Shown here in pieces: positions 1-11,257 of a DNA stretch of 64,000 nt. The notes under the pieces are model-generated. The model was given only the letters and a program-made list of their open reading frames with translations. It did not search any database and was not told the origin of the DNA. Origin of the DNA: Mauremys mutica (taxonomy: Eukaryota > Chordata > Testudines > Geoemydidae); contig NC_059082.1 in the NCBI RefSeq assembly GCF_020497125.1, positions 22,838,965 to 22,902,964 on the forward strand, in the 5' to 3' direction. Position 1 is the first letter of the stretch. Each line of letters begins with the position of its first letter. Both the position numbers and the translations under genes were made by a program.

Positions 1-2472
1 AGTGTTTCTAAGGAATCAAATATATGAGGCTCATTATCCCCCAGGTGAAGATCTGAGTGTAAAAATGTTCAACTTAATTTAAAAGTCACCATTTTCAAAG
101 GCATCTTCTGCTATTGTGTGTGGAAACGGGGGGCAACACGTAGCAATTCTTTACCACTGGAACTGAAGGATCAAAGTAAAGATAGTACATATGAATAGGG
201 CACTACTGAGGGAGTCTTCATTGTCTTTTCCTGGCTCAGCACCTCTCTTGGTTTCACAGGGCACTGGCAGTGCTCAAAGAGAAGAAAAAACACGGAGCAA
301 CGGGCAGACAAGTCATGTGGTAGGAAACAAGCAAGCAATTTTCATTTCACATGAATTTTTCGGATGATCTCACAGACATGCTGCTAACACATGCCAGCAG
401 CAAGCATGAAAACTGAGAACTCTCACATATTACTTGTGTGACACATGCACTGGAATAAAACATGCTCGAATAAGTGCCATGGACCAATTTCTAGAGCAGG
501 CTAACATTTCAAGTTGTGCATTACATAGCCCTTCTAGGGAAGCAAGCTTGCCATGCACTTTGAGTAGACCAAACTTTCTCCCCAAAATCATAAATCCCTA
601 GAAGCTGTAATGATGCAGAGGTAAGCAATTATTAGAATTATAAGTGATGCACTAGATTTTAGGTTTACCTTCTGTTGAATATGTATGGCAAACCCAGAAA
701 ACAGCAGCAATAACAACAACAAAAAGTAGATTAAAATCAGGAATTAAACCAGAAAATTGAAAGCTACTGTGAAGAGTTACTAATAATTAAGGCTGCCTGA
801 AAAACTTCCAAAGAAACATCTTTTCCACTGGATAATGGGGTTTCCACCAAAATCTAAAGTTTCTGTGGGGAAAAAAATTATTTTGGTGGAATTTCCATTG
901 GGAAAAATTAAAACATTTCATTTCAGGTAGCAGGGGCAGCTCCAGGCCCCAGCACGCCAAGCGCATGCTTGGGGCGGCATGCCTGCAGAGGGTCCTCTGG
1001 TCCCACAGCTCCGGTGGACCTCCCGCAGGCGTGCCTGCGGAGGGTCCGCTGGTCCTGTGGCTTCGCTGGAGCCGCAGGACCAGCGGACCCTCCGCAGGCA
1101 CGCCTGCGGGAGGTCCACCGGAGCTGTGGGACCGGCGAGCAGCAGAGCGCCCCCCACGGCATGACGCCGTGCTTGGGGCGGCAAAATGTCTAGAGCCGCC
1201 CCCTGTCAGGTAGGACTGGATCAAGCTGACATTAATCTCTGCATCTGCCTGAGCTGGCACCATGCTTTATGGGAGTTATAGCTCCAGATCTCTCATGCCC
1301 CCATTCTTCCCTGTGGGCCATGCTCCCCAGCCAGACTAGATCTCCCATGGTGCCCGACAGTCTCTTCCTGTGGCTGAGGCACCATGGCTGGGCAGCAGTG
1401 CCCAGAGGGGAGAACAGGTGGTTGTGGATCTGTCATGCCCAACTCCCAGGAGGCACCACAGAAGCTCACATGGTCACAGAGATTAACATCAACCTGAAAT
1501 GAAACATTGATGAACAGAAAATGTTTGTAACTTCTCATTCCATAAAAAGTTTAGATATTTCAACTTTGTATGTCAATTCAGAATGTAAACAAATGACACA
1601 ATACTGGAATTTCCCATGGGATGGCTATCAGCTGCATTAATGATTCTATGGGTATTATTCCAACTAGTCTGGAGCCCTACAGCTAGCAAATTCCCAATAG
1701 CTGTCATCAGGAAGTACATTTTATACTTGCATTTTCATTTCAGAAGAGAAATAGATAGCATTCCTACCATTAAGAGAAAGTAGCTCTTCTCCAACAGTGA
1801 GCATGTCCCCCGTTATACCTTGGTGTAATATTTTAAAGTTTTTAAATGGGATAGTCCCATGGAGTTTAAAAATAAAAAACACCTTCAGCGATCAGTAAAT
1901 TCTCCAGCCAATGTAGATTTTCCTGCTTTACTGGGCTCTCGCTTTGATTTGGCTTTTGGAACAGGTACATAGGGGCAACCTGACTTTCTTGTATAGTTGT
2001 TTAATTGGTCTGAACAGATAAGAAAATTCTGTTTTCACAAAACATTTAAAAATCAGAAGGTCTGCAGTTTAGAAGGGAACAGTCAAGCCTTCCTACACTA
2101 TTCTGATACATCAAGATCCCTTGATATCTTCCAAAAAGCCCGAGCAAATTTACAGTGAAAATTCATGTAAGGCTAAAAGTAAAAAAATATTCCAACTAGC
2201 AAATCAGCAAACATACCAAGCCAATTTCTGATTTGTGGTTTTCAAAACAAATGTTCCAATCCCATTCCATTAAAATCTATTGCTAAATACAGACAGACTT
2301 CAATGGGAGTGAGATCATGCCCCATAGCTTTCTAAATATGTACAAATAACTAAATAAATAGAAACTATAGCCAAGTGGAGAGTTTAGTTTCTAAAGCTTA
2401 TATAAAAAAAGCTGACCTTTAACTTGACATCCCATGGCAGGGAGAAAAAAAAAATCAATCCTCAACACTAAC
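1..2472 (-). other. MYO5A: Intron downstream of exon 14 (partial)
   Basis: Non-coding. It holds a hAT MITE (931-1205) set in moderately repetitive-looking DNA (about 790-1535). I see no further exon: the next one, encoding loop 2, must lie before base 1. The rest is AT-rich with no feature I can support. Confidence 0.8.
931..1205. mobile_element. hAT MITE with GC-rich palindromes (copy 1)
   Basis: 275-bp element with terminal inverted repeats CAGGGGCAGCTCCAG at the left and the inverse of TCTAGAGCCGCCCCCTG at the right. An exact 8-bp target duplication TCAGGTAG flanks it (923-930 and 1206-1213). CAG ends plus an 8-bp duplication are the hAT signature. The interior is very GC-rich and built of inverted units centred on CGCAGGC[G/A]TGCCTGCG (centres near 980, 1031 and 1100). 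It has no coding capacity; the open frames here come from the low stop density of GC-rich repeats. Same family as 6531-6928 and 21421-21837. Confidence 0.88.
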
Positions 2473-2556
2473 CTTACTTGATTTTAGGACCTTGATTTGT
2501 TCTTCATAAACTGTGTCTTTGTTCTTTTCCAGAAAGCCTTCACACTGATATTCCAC
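2473..2556 (-). CDS. MYO5A: MYO5A exon 14 (leads to loop 2)
   Basis: 84 bp, 28 codons in phase 0 (residues ~557-584). It encodes [16 protein letters not shown] then [12 protein letters not shown], the strand-turn just before the variable, charged loop 2, which is outside the window. KDTVYEEQ matches the chicken form (human KDTVFEEQ). Acceptor tttttag|GTGG. The donor used is AGTAAG|gttagtg, because it keeps phase 0 and the family's SSK ending. A second GT lies 5 nt upstream (ATCAA|gtaagg) and looks at least as good; its use would shift the frame. Confidence 0.94.
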
Positions 2557-2814
2557 CTAAAAACACAAAAATGTGATTTTTTTCCTACAAAAAATTAATT
2601 AGGAGTTCATTTTTGCAGGATTCACCAGCTGTAACCTGTGAAATTAAAAAGTTTCCTATTCATGTTGTTTAAAATATCAGTCACTGAATACATGCTTGCA
2701 TGACAAACACTGCTTGTAAGAAAGGTTACTTTCTAATAAAAATGGAACTTTAAACCACAACATATGCATAACTGCTGTAATTGTATTAAACCAGACAAAG
2801 TGCACATGAGCAGA

Positions 2815-2960
2815 GATGCCTTTGCTGAGACAGTGTGATTGAGAATCTGGGCTGAGCCACTTCATCTCTTTGTGCTTCAGTTAACATAGCTGTAAAATTA
2901 GAAAAAAGCCAGACCTCACTGACAAATAGATATCCCATCTCATGAGAGAGGTAAAACTGG
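2815..2960 (+). repeat. Degenerate MIR-like SINE piece
   Basis: Shows the MIR order of core phrases in diverged form: 'gagccacttcatctctttgtg' reduced to about 'gccacttcatctct...cttcagttaac...tgtaaaatt'. Old and badly eroded. Confidence 0.4.
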
Positions 2961-4800
2961 TCACACTGCTGAAGCCAGCTGCACAAAGGTCTTCATCTGC
3001 ATTCAAATAGTCTTCAGTAGTAATTGTAGGTATGTATTCTTCAAAAGACAACAGACTCTATAAATGATAATGATCCCCACTTCTTAGTTCATTCCTCTAC
3101 TGCAGGAAGATTGATTCTCTTGGACTTCAAGAAAGGCCACAGGCCTCACACTAAAACTGATCAGAGATGACCTACCTGACCTAAGAATGGGTGGGAAAAA
3201 AACCAATTGCCCCAAATCCAGAGAACTGTATTTTTAAAATACAGAGATAGTAAGAGATATTTATTTGTCTCTCTCTCTCAATCTAACCCCAGGAAGACAG
3301 GGGTTGCATCAGCAGCAATCTAGAAGTTCACTGAACAAGAATGACCTCTTTAGTAACTTTGCTATCAATAGGCTGGGATCAAGAGTTGGAGATGAATGCC
3401 CTCTTTCAAAAAGGAACTTCACTGGCTTTGTGTCTCCAGGCTACATGTCTCTAGATGGAGCATCTGCCCACAGTCATCTTCTCTTCACTGAGAACTTCAC
3501 CTACCCATTTAGTAACACACCGGCATCGAAACTATCCCCATAGCTGCAGCAAAAATAAATCCCCAAATTCCTCTACACAAAAATAATGCTCTTCATGCTC
3601 ATTAGCCATTAAGGAACAAACTCTGATCAAGTCACTACAATATTTATTAAGGCGAACTTCACCTCTGTGCATGGGGCCCACACAAAAACCATCCACCATT
3701 TAAGCCCTATTTTGAATTTCACCCTAACTTTGTGACATTAAAGAGAGTCTTCCCAGCGGAAAAAAATACCACTAGAGGGAGGCAAAGAGGCATGTATTCC
3801 TTCAGGAAACAACCAAGTTTACAAACCTTGCCAGCTAAGGCCCATATTATGGGGTCCCCCCCGCTCTCCCCCGGTTCCAAAATGTTTGTATATGTTAACT
3901 TGTACATATATGAAAGACTAAATGGCTTAACATTGGTAATTCCTCAGTCTCACATGTGCTTATGACTTCCCCAGCCTGGGACTTCCCCAACCTGAACTAT
4001 ACTATTCAGTATAGAGTTCAAAGCATATTTTCAACAGCCAGGCTCAATGTATTTTACAGTATGTAAAGAGTTTAATGCATTATCTGTTTGCTCTTTCATC
4101 ATTTCCAGCAGAGAAATGGCTCATGCATCAAGCATAAGCATTCTCTTAACTATTTGCTATTATCAAGGACATGGTGGAGAAGAGAGGCAAAGCAGAGTCT
4201 CACCTTTTCTAGGCATAAATTCAAGTATATGAGAGGAAACAAAGTGAGGTCAAGTAAAGACCACAAATCCTGCTGATTCTGACATGATGCTGTTTTCTTT
4301 AGTACCTGCTGAGCTACCCATATAGCCACATAGCTACTATAAGTATTATAAATGAAAATTCTTTTAGCTTGTATGAGAGCAAAATCCTCATCCAGCCTTC
4401 TTCAATATAGCGTCATTTTAACCCAGAATTTAACTCCTTCACATGCAGACTCAAATTTTTGTTCAAAAACAAAACAAAACAAAAAACGTTTTTAAAGGTT
4501 TCTAGGCTGCTCAGCAAATTTAAGCATGTTGTAAGAACCGGTCTAGCAAAATACATTTCAATGACCTACTTTGTCTTCCAGGTCATTAAAGACAGCTGCT
4601 CTCACTCACCAGGTGAAAAAAAAGAAAAGCACATGTTGCTCCAGTGTTTTTGACTCTTTGTCAGCAGATTGAGTTTGTGTTATGGTGACTGTTCAACTGA
4701 GCATATATTGACATAAACATGCAGTAGAAATACACATAATAGGAGAACTGATGTTGTAAGATTCCGTTGTGGTATGTAAACAAATTAAGGTGCAATCTTT

Positions 4801-4965
4801 CAAAGGTAGGATGATCTGTGGTTAAAGCATGGAACTAGGAATTGGGAGATCTTTTTCATCTTCCCACCTCTGCCACATACTTGCTCTGTGACCCTGGGCA
4901 AGTCACATCTCCTTTCTGCTTTAGTTTCCCATCTGAAAGATGGGGAGAATATCATCTACACCGCA
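4801..4965 (+). repeat. MIR SINE
   Basis: Good match to the MIR core-SINE: a tRNA-like start, then 'cacctctgccacatacttgc', 'tgtgaccctgggcaagtcac', 'ttagtttcccatctg' and 'aaagatggggagaatat'. MIRs predate the amniote split and are expected in turtle introns. Confidence 0.75.
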
Positions 4966-5176
4966 GAAGGGCATTCTGAGGCTGCAAGCATGCTGACATC
5001 CATGGCTATACGTACACAGTAGTTTTCATGGACATGCTGCATTCAGAACCAGAAGTTACTGCTAGTAACTGTGGCTTATATTGAACATCCTAAATAATTC
5101 TCACTTTGACATAGAAATGATATATATCTGTACACAGAGTTATGTGCAAATATTGCAGAGGAAAAAAAATCCTTAC

Positions 5177-5302
5177 CTTGTCAGCGAAGTGTTGTATGAT
5201 AAAAGCTTTGTTTGACATACGTGGTTTTTCGAAGAGTGCACATTTCTTCAAATGTGTATTATACAATTTCTGGGCCCAAGAGTCATCTGATCCTTTAGGC
5301 AT
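5177..5302 (-). CDS. MYO5A: MYO5A exon 13 (lower 50K, actin-binding helix-loop-helix)
   Basis: 126 bp, 42 codons in phase 0 at both ends (residues ~515-556). It encodes [34 protein letters not shown] and IIQHFADK. The hydrophobic helix-loop-helix of the lower 50K that docks on actin lies in this part of myosins. HFADKV is a class-wide motif. KGSDD (human KGTDD) matches the chicken form; Lys-Lys replaces Asn-Lys in THLNKC. Acceptor ttatgcag|ATG; donor GACAAG|gtaagg. The initial ATG is an internal codon, not a start. Confidence 0.97.
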
Positions 5303-6163
5303 CTGCATAAGAGAATATAATACACCATTTATACCATCTTGTGGACCTTTTAGAAGTGAATAATACCAGAAAGATGGTTCTGTGATAATGGGGGACAACA
5401 CTTTGCATTCTACTTCAAACTTAAGCCCTTTGCTAAAGTGAAGATGAAAAGCCAGTAACTAATTATGGGTCTGACTCTACAGTTGTCACTGAGCGTGCTG
5501 TTTATTACTGCAGGTAGCACCACTGGGACTACTCTCAGCAATGTTTCTGGGAGCAGGCTCTACCCAAGTTACAGACACTCTGAATAGAATAGGGGGAAGG
5601 AAAAAAAAAGAGAGGGTCAAGATAACTACACTTTATTAACAATGTTTCAGTGCAGTATATCTGGAAGCAAAAAGTCATGTATTATACCCAAGACAGCTTC
5701 TTATTAACGACAGGCTTACTAGGGCAGAGCATATCCATTATTATTAGTTGTTTGTAATGACTCAGCAAGGAGAAGCCTCAAGCCACTGTACACTGTACAC
5801 ACATGTAATAAAAAGATAGTCCCTGCTCCAAACAGTTCCTAATCTTAGCATATGATAAAAGACAACAGGTAGAGAACAAAAAGAATGATTGGGGGGGGGA
5901 TGAATTGGGGAAGGGGGAGGGAAAGATAACTCTGAAACAATTATACTGGGTATAATAAGAAGCAGCCACAGTATACCAACTGCCTAACCATTGTCCAGTG
6001 TTTTCTAGGCATCATGGCAGAACTGAGTCTTAAGGAGGGATTTGTAGGAGGCCAGCATAGTGGTTTTGCAGATTTTTATAGGAAGTTCATTCCATACACA
6101 GAGAGGGCATAGGAGAAAGCATGAAGGTGATTAAAGAGAAATGGACTGCTGGGTGATGATGGC

Positions 6164-7279
6164 CAGGGCCGGTGCAACTGTTTAGGCAAACTAGATGGCT
6201 GCCTGGGGCGCCTAGTGGTTGGAGGCGCCTAAAAGCCCGCTCAGGCGAGGAGGTGGAGTGGAGATGAGCTGGGGGAACAGGGGCGAGGAGGGCCGCCCAC
6301 AGTAAGTAGGGGGGGTGCACATAGGGAACCACTCCCCACCCCAGATCACCTCCACTCTGCCTCTTCCGATGAGCACACAGCCCCCGCTCTAAGTCTCCTC
6401 CAATTGGTGCCGCAAGCCTGGGAGGGGAGGAGAATTAGAGTGATGCCGGCGTGCTCAGCGGAGGAGGTGGAGCCAGGCTGGGGCCGGGGCGGGGTTAGCT
6501 GCGGCAGGGGGGGGTGGGAAGTCTCCCCAGCAGGGGCGGCTCTAGCAATTTGGCCGCCCCAAGCAGGGCGGCATGCTGCAGGGGGCGCGCTGCTGGTCGC
6601 CGGTCCCGCGGCTCCGGGGGACCTCTTGCAGTCATGCCTGCGGGAGGTCCACGGGAGCCGCGGGACCAGCGGACCTCCCACAGGCATGACTGCAGAGCGT
6701 CCACTGGTCCCGCGGCTCCGGTGGAGCATCCGCAGCCATGCCTGCGGGAGGTCTACCCGACCGCGGGACCAGCGCACCCTCCGCAGTCATGCCTGCGGGA
6801 GGTCCGCTGGTCTCGCGGACCTCCCGCAGGCATGACTGCGGAAGGTCCGCTGGAGCCGCCTGCCGCCCTGCCGGCAAAAGGCCGCCCCAAGCGCGCGCTT
6901 GACGCGCTGGGGTCTGGAGCCGGCCCTGCTCCCCAGGCAGGGTTAGCTGCTGTGGGAGGGGGGTGTCCCCGGGCGGGGTTAGCTTCCACAGGGGGGGGGG
7001 GAGGAGAGAAGGAGCCTCCCCAGGCAGGGTTAGCTGCCGCAGGGGGGCTCACCAGGTGGGGTTAGCTGCCGTGGAGGCAGACTTCCCGAGCAGGGTTAGC
7101 TGCCACAGAGAGGGGGGGTAGCTGCTGTGGGGGGGGGTGTCCCCCGGGTGGGGGTGGGTGGTGGGCTCCCCAGGTTGGGGGCTGAGTTAGCTGCCGTGGG
7201 GGGTGGGGTTAGCTGGGTGTGGGGGTGGCGTAAGGTGAAAGTTTCGCCTAGGGCGCGAAACTTCCTTGCACCGGCCCTG
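6164..7279. mobile_element. hAT nonautonomous element, host of a nested MITE
   Basis: Terminal inverted repeats CAGGGCCGGTGCAA are perfect for 14 bp at both ends. The exact 8-bp target duplication ATGATGGC lies at 6056+100-6163 (that is 6156-6163) and 7280-7287. Total span is 1116 bp, of which 406 bp is the later insertion 6531-6928 with its duplication, leaving ~710 bp. Much of the right half is a loose repeat of 'ggttagctgccg...gggg' units. No transposase is seen. A truncated relative starts at 23429 with the same end sequence. Confidence 0.88.
6531..6928. mobile_element. hAT MITE with GC-rich palindromes (copy 2, nested)
   Basis: 398 bp. Left end CAGGGGCGGCTCTAG; right end tctggagccggccctg is a slightly decayed inverse. 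The exact 8-bp duplication CTCCCCAG lies at 6523-6530 and 6929-6936, inside the larger hAT 6164-7279. The interior has five inverted units with centres near 6635, 6686, 6738, 6790 and 6831. It must be younger than its host element. Confidence 0.88.
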
Positions 7280-7777
7280 ATGATGGCTGGCACCATTGGT
7301 TCCATAACGTAAGTGTTCAGAAGAGGGGAGGGGAAATAAGTCTTGGAGGACCTCAAAGGATTTAAGTAGTTTGTGTCTGATGCAGCAGAAAAGGGGCAGC
7401 CAATGGAGGAATTCAGAAAGAGGGCTGATGTGGTCAGAGCACTGAGCCAGGGAGATAAGGATTTGAAAGGACTTCAGGTGGAGGGGTGAAGAGGAGAAAG
7501 CTGCACTTGTCAAACCTAGAAAGGAGAAGGTCACAATAGTCAAGACACAAGATGATTAGAGCCTGGACAGGAGCTATAGATATGTGGATTTAGAGGAAAG
7601 GCCGGAACATGCTGGTCTTTTGTTCTCCAGCAGTTGCCAAATCTCTTCTTAGCCACTCCAAATAACTTTTAATCAGAGCATCAAAACAATCACTAAGTGT
7701 AGGTGACTTTATTCCCATAAGCACTGCATAACGACAACAGAAACAGGAGACCGGTATATCTTGCAGTATAGAAGTCA

Positions 7778-7936
<159 letters not shown>

Positions 7937-8043
7937 CTATGTGGGGAAAAAAAAATCTTTAAGAGCAAAGCCTGGCTTTTTTCTTAACTCACTCCTAAAA
8001 AGAATCTATTATAGGGATATCTGTGAACTTGTGAGCATATGCA

Positions 8044-8074
<31 letters not shown>
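8044..8074. repeat. (TG)n(AG)n microsatellite
   Basis: Compound dinucleotide tract: about nine TG followed by seven GA units. Confidence 0.9.
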
Positions 8075-8196
8075 TAGAAACACATATATTTGCTTCTTCC
8101 ACACTGTGCCACATGTCTTTGAAAACAAATAAGATACTCAAATACAAGGATAGCAATTATGACAGGTAAATTAGGGCCCCACAAAATATTCATAAT

Positions 8197-8354
8197 GGGG
8201 GGAAGGGATAGCTCAGTGGTTTGAGAATTGGCCTGCTAAACCCAGGGTTGTGAGTTCAATCCTTGAGGGGGCCATTTGGGGATTGGTCCTGCTTTGAGCA
8301 AGGGGTTGGACTAGATGATCTCCTGAGGTCCCTTCCAACCCTAATAATCTATGA
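8197..8354 (+). repeat. Cryptodiran tRNA-derived SINE (Cry type), internally deleted
   Basis: Pol III promoter-like boxes are visible: A box GGGATAGCTCAGTGGT and B box GGGTTGTGAGTTCAATCC. The CR1-like tail 'ggttggactagatgatctcc...cccttccaaccc' follows. It lacks ~27 bp in the middle (the 'ggatctg..gcaaaaatcttt' part) that the copy at 18681-18861 keeps. This SINE family is known from cryptodiran turtles and is the best taxonomic marker in the window. Confidence 0.85.
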
Positions 8355-8875
8355 AAAAAAGCTGAAATTCTTGAAATTTGAGATTTTCAAATTGTCAAGG
8401 TTTTATGAAATTTGCCATTTCACACACACACAAAAAACTAATAATTTTTTGCATGTTTTCCACTGAGAGACTATTCTGAGATTCATTTGCTCTCAAATGG
8501 TATGTTCAAACTTCAAATTTTAACAGATTTTTTTGCAGAAAGAAAGATTTTTCACATCTTTCAGTGAAAGAAACCCATTTTGCAAAACGTTGTGAAAAAG
8601 TTAAATTTTGCTATAGCAAATTCACAATTTTATTTGAGTGATTATTTCATAGAAGATGTAATAAAAAAATGACACTGCCATAACAGAATGTGCACAGAAA
8701 GCAAAGTGAAAGTTTTAGAACAAAAATCCCAACAGTGAAATAAATTAACATGCAAACTTTGGTCATTCTACAGTCATTCTTTTTAAAATAAACAAATCCT
8801 TTGGAGAGTCTTTGTTTGTTTTACTCAGTTTAAACTATATTTCTATCCGAGCTAAATTGTAAATACATATAATTA

Positions 8876-9302
8876 GAGCTGGGTGATATTTTTTTAGTAA
8901 ACAGAAATGTTGTCAAAAAATGCATTTTTGGGGCTTCAAAACTATTTGCAAATGTAGGTCAAATTTGACAAATTGTTTCATTTGGGGAAAAAATGAAAAA
9001 AACTTCAAAACACTTCATTTTGAGCATTTTGACTTTTTTTTCAACTTTTCATTACAAAATGGCATTACATTTTCACATTTAGCCAAAAGAAAAAACACCA
9101 AAAATTGCAAATCAAAACAAAAAAAATGATTTTTTTTGTTTTGAAATTGCCCAAAAATGTTTCAGTTGATTATAAACAATTTTTTTTAGTTTGTTGATTT
9201 GACAAAAACTTTGTTTTGGTTTAAAATCAAACCTCCTCCCTGCACCCTGGATTTTTTGGTTTGGCCCCCAAATTGAAAAAATCATTATTTTCTCAACTCT
9301 TT
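8876..9302. repeat. AT-rich repeat, possibly a decayed MITE
   Basis: Long runs of A and T with repeated 'tttgacaaa', 'caaaac' and 'gaaaaaa' phrases on both strands. The left edge 'agagctgggtga' and right edge 'tctcaactctt' are weakly inverted. Could be an old inverted-repeat element or plain low-complexity DNA. Confidence 0.35.
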
Positions 9303-9680
9303 ATATAATTGCTCTGACTCACAAAAAAACCAAATTCTGAATATATTCTAATAAATATCAACATTTGTGACACTATTTAGGAGACATAATTTTAGTGCTG
9401 ATAAAGCAACACAACACCCTTAAAGTTATCCTTGACTGCCCTCTTAATTCAATGTAGAAGTCTATCAGTCCACTGTAGATCTCCAGCACACACCAGTAAG
9501 AAAGCAGAAAACTATCCTGACAAAGTACTTTATCCTTTTTATTTCATTAGCTTAAGCCTTACACGATGTCCTTAAATATAGACACTCTTAGAAGCAGATC
9601 ATGGGAGTACACTACATTTTAGGCACTTAACACCAACATTACATGGTAAGATAATTCCTCACAGGAAATTGAATGATATA

Positions 9681-10000
9681 TAGGGTGACCAGACGTCCCG
9701 TTTTTAAAGGGACAGTTCTGTATTTAAGTCCTCCTGCAGGTGTCTTGACTTTTTCTTAAAAATGGGCAAATTGTCCTGTACTTTCTGTCTCCCCCCTATC
9801 AGTACTGGTGTGTCCTACTGCTGGCTGGATCCCTGCTCACCAGCCACTCACCCACCAGTGGTGAGTGGGGGGGGGGGGGGGTTCAGTGGCCAACGATGGG
9901 GTTGGGTGTACAGGGCTGGTGGCAGGGCAAAGATGCAGCGCGTGAGGCTGGCCACTCTCCCTGCTGCTCTGTCAGCGCAGCCCCCCGCTGCATGCCGGCT
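9681..10000. mobile_element. Truncated hAT MITE (TAGGGTGACCAGA family)
   Basis: Starts with TAGGGTGACCAGACGTCCCG, the same terminal sequence as the complete element at 56507-56630, but no matching right end follows. The right limit is therefore a guess. A 15-G run at 9867-9881 and GC-rich DNA follow. Confidence 0.55.
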
Positions 10001-11257
10001 CTTTATTTTAATGTCATTAGGTTTCCTGATTCCATAAAGTTCTGTTTTCTTACACAACTGCACAGCAATCGTCAATTCCACTTTCCACAACTTCCCTACA
10101 GACCCTGGGGCAGAGGACATACTAGGAAAGGGAGTGAGTAACCAAATTGTGATGTACAGTAGTATCCCCAGCTGACTATAGTCTCTAGAGGACCATAATC
10201 AGCCAGCCAGTTTTGAACAACCCCCAGGATCCATGATGACCCCAATTTGTGCTGCATCCATTCCAAATTGGATGCAGCAGAAACTCTGGCCCTCTGGATG
10301 CAGGGAACAAACACTGGTTTGATAACCTCTTGGAGCTCATTACAGGCCACAGCAGCAGCCACAGAAAAGACCATCCATTCTCTCAGCCATAATGTGGGTG
10401 CAGGGTTTGCAGCTGCCATGTAAGGAAGGAAATAGAATAAGGGTGAAAGTAGTCTGTGTCACAAGAATGATTCCTTGGGATCCCTCTCAGTGCAGAATCT
10501 TTGCTATAAGGATGAGAAACCTTTGAAATACCTTAAAAGCAGGGCATTGAGGAAAACCTTGGGAAGCTGTGACCTCTGTACCAACAGCATCAGCAACACT
10601 ACAATAATATTGTGGACATTTTGCAGTGGGAATATTCAACTTCATTTCTGATAAATAGTTTACTTCCAAGTGCTCAGTAATTTGTATGGCTGGGACATGT
10701 ACTCATGGCATAGGATCCAGCTTCTCAGAACACAAGCACTGTTGAGGTACATTTGCATATATATTTTAAAGCTATTCTAACACTCTAATGGAATCCAGCA
10801 ATGCTGCTGACACTTAGGACCTGGCATATATCACTCGATTCATCTTTATGCAGATAAAATACATAATTACAAACTATAACTCTGGCTAAGGATAGCAGGG
10901 TTGTAATCTGTTAAAACTGAGTGCTCTCTGAAGAAGGAAGAATAAAGACGTGCCTCTCACCCTGCTGACTCTAATCAATGTTAGGAAGTAGCTGTACTCT
11001 TAAAAATCATGCCAATGTACACCATAAACCAAGAAAATTAAAGTGGCAGATTTCCAGAAGTGAATGTCTTCTTGATGCAACCACTGAAGAGGTTCACATT
11101 GGAAGAGATGCAGATATGACTGGCTCCAAACTTATCTGCATAGTATTCTTATTGACAAGCAGTCTCAGCATCTTAATTGCAAAGCAAGGCTTCTGTTGCC
11201 TTAAAAATATTACTATGATAAGAATTCAAAATATGCCCAGAGTAGCTGTTATTTATT

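Larger units (their letters stand above)
2557..5176 (-). other. MYO5A: Intron between exons 13 and 14
   Basis: 2620 bp. Besides two MIR-like SINE pieces (2815-2960 and 4801-4965) I see no gene, RNA or recent transposon. Open frames at 3265-3543 and 3732-3965 show no recognisable protein and no splice context. Confidence 0.8.
5660..7620 (-). mobile_element. Old LINE 3' region (L2/CR1-like), interrupted
   Basis: Minus-strand reading of 7300-7560 gives a decayed reverse-transcriptase C-terminal segment, CSDHISPLSEFLHWLP (family pattern DHITPxLxxLHWLP), seen near the ends of L2/Jockey-type ORF2. The stretch near 5780-5900 ('aaaagatagtccctgctcc...acaacaggtagag') is a 3' region met again in inverted form at 20830-21130. 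The copy is split by the hAT at 6164-7279, which has a perfect target duplication in it. No intact ORF remains. The exact clade is uncertain. Confidence 0.6.

Noticed and set aside
3265..3543. 92-residue plus-strand open frame
   Set aside because: No domain, no splice context, and opposite to MYO5A in an intron; length is within chance for this composition.
6346..7065. Long GC-rich open frames on both strands (up to 183 residues)
   Set aside because: They come from palindromic MITE and hAT repeats; the Pro/Arg/Gly-rich peptides have no domain, and mirror copies exist at 21293-21864.
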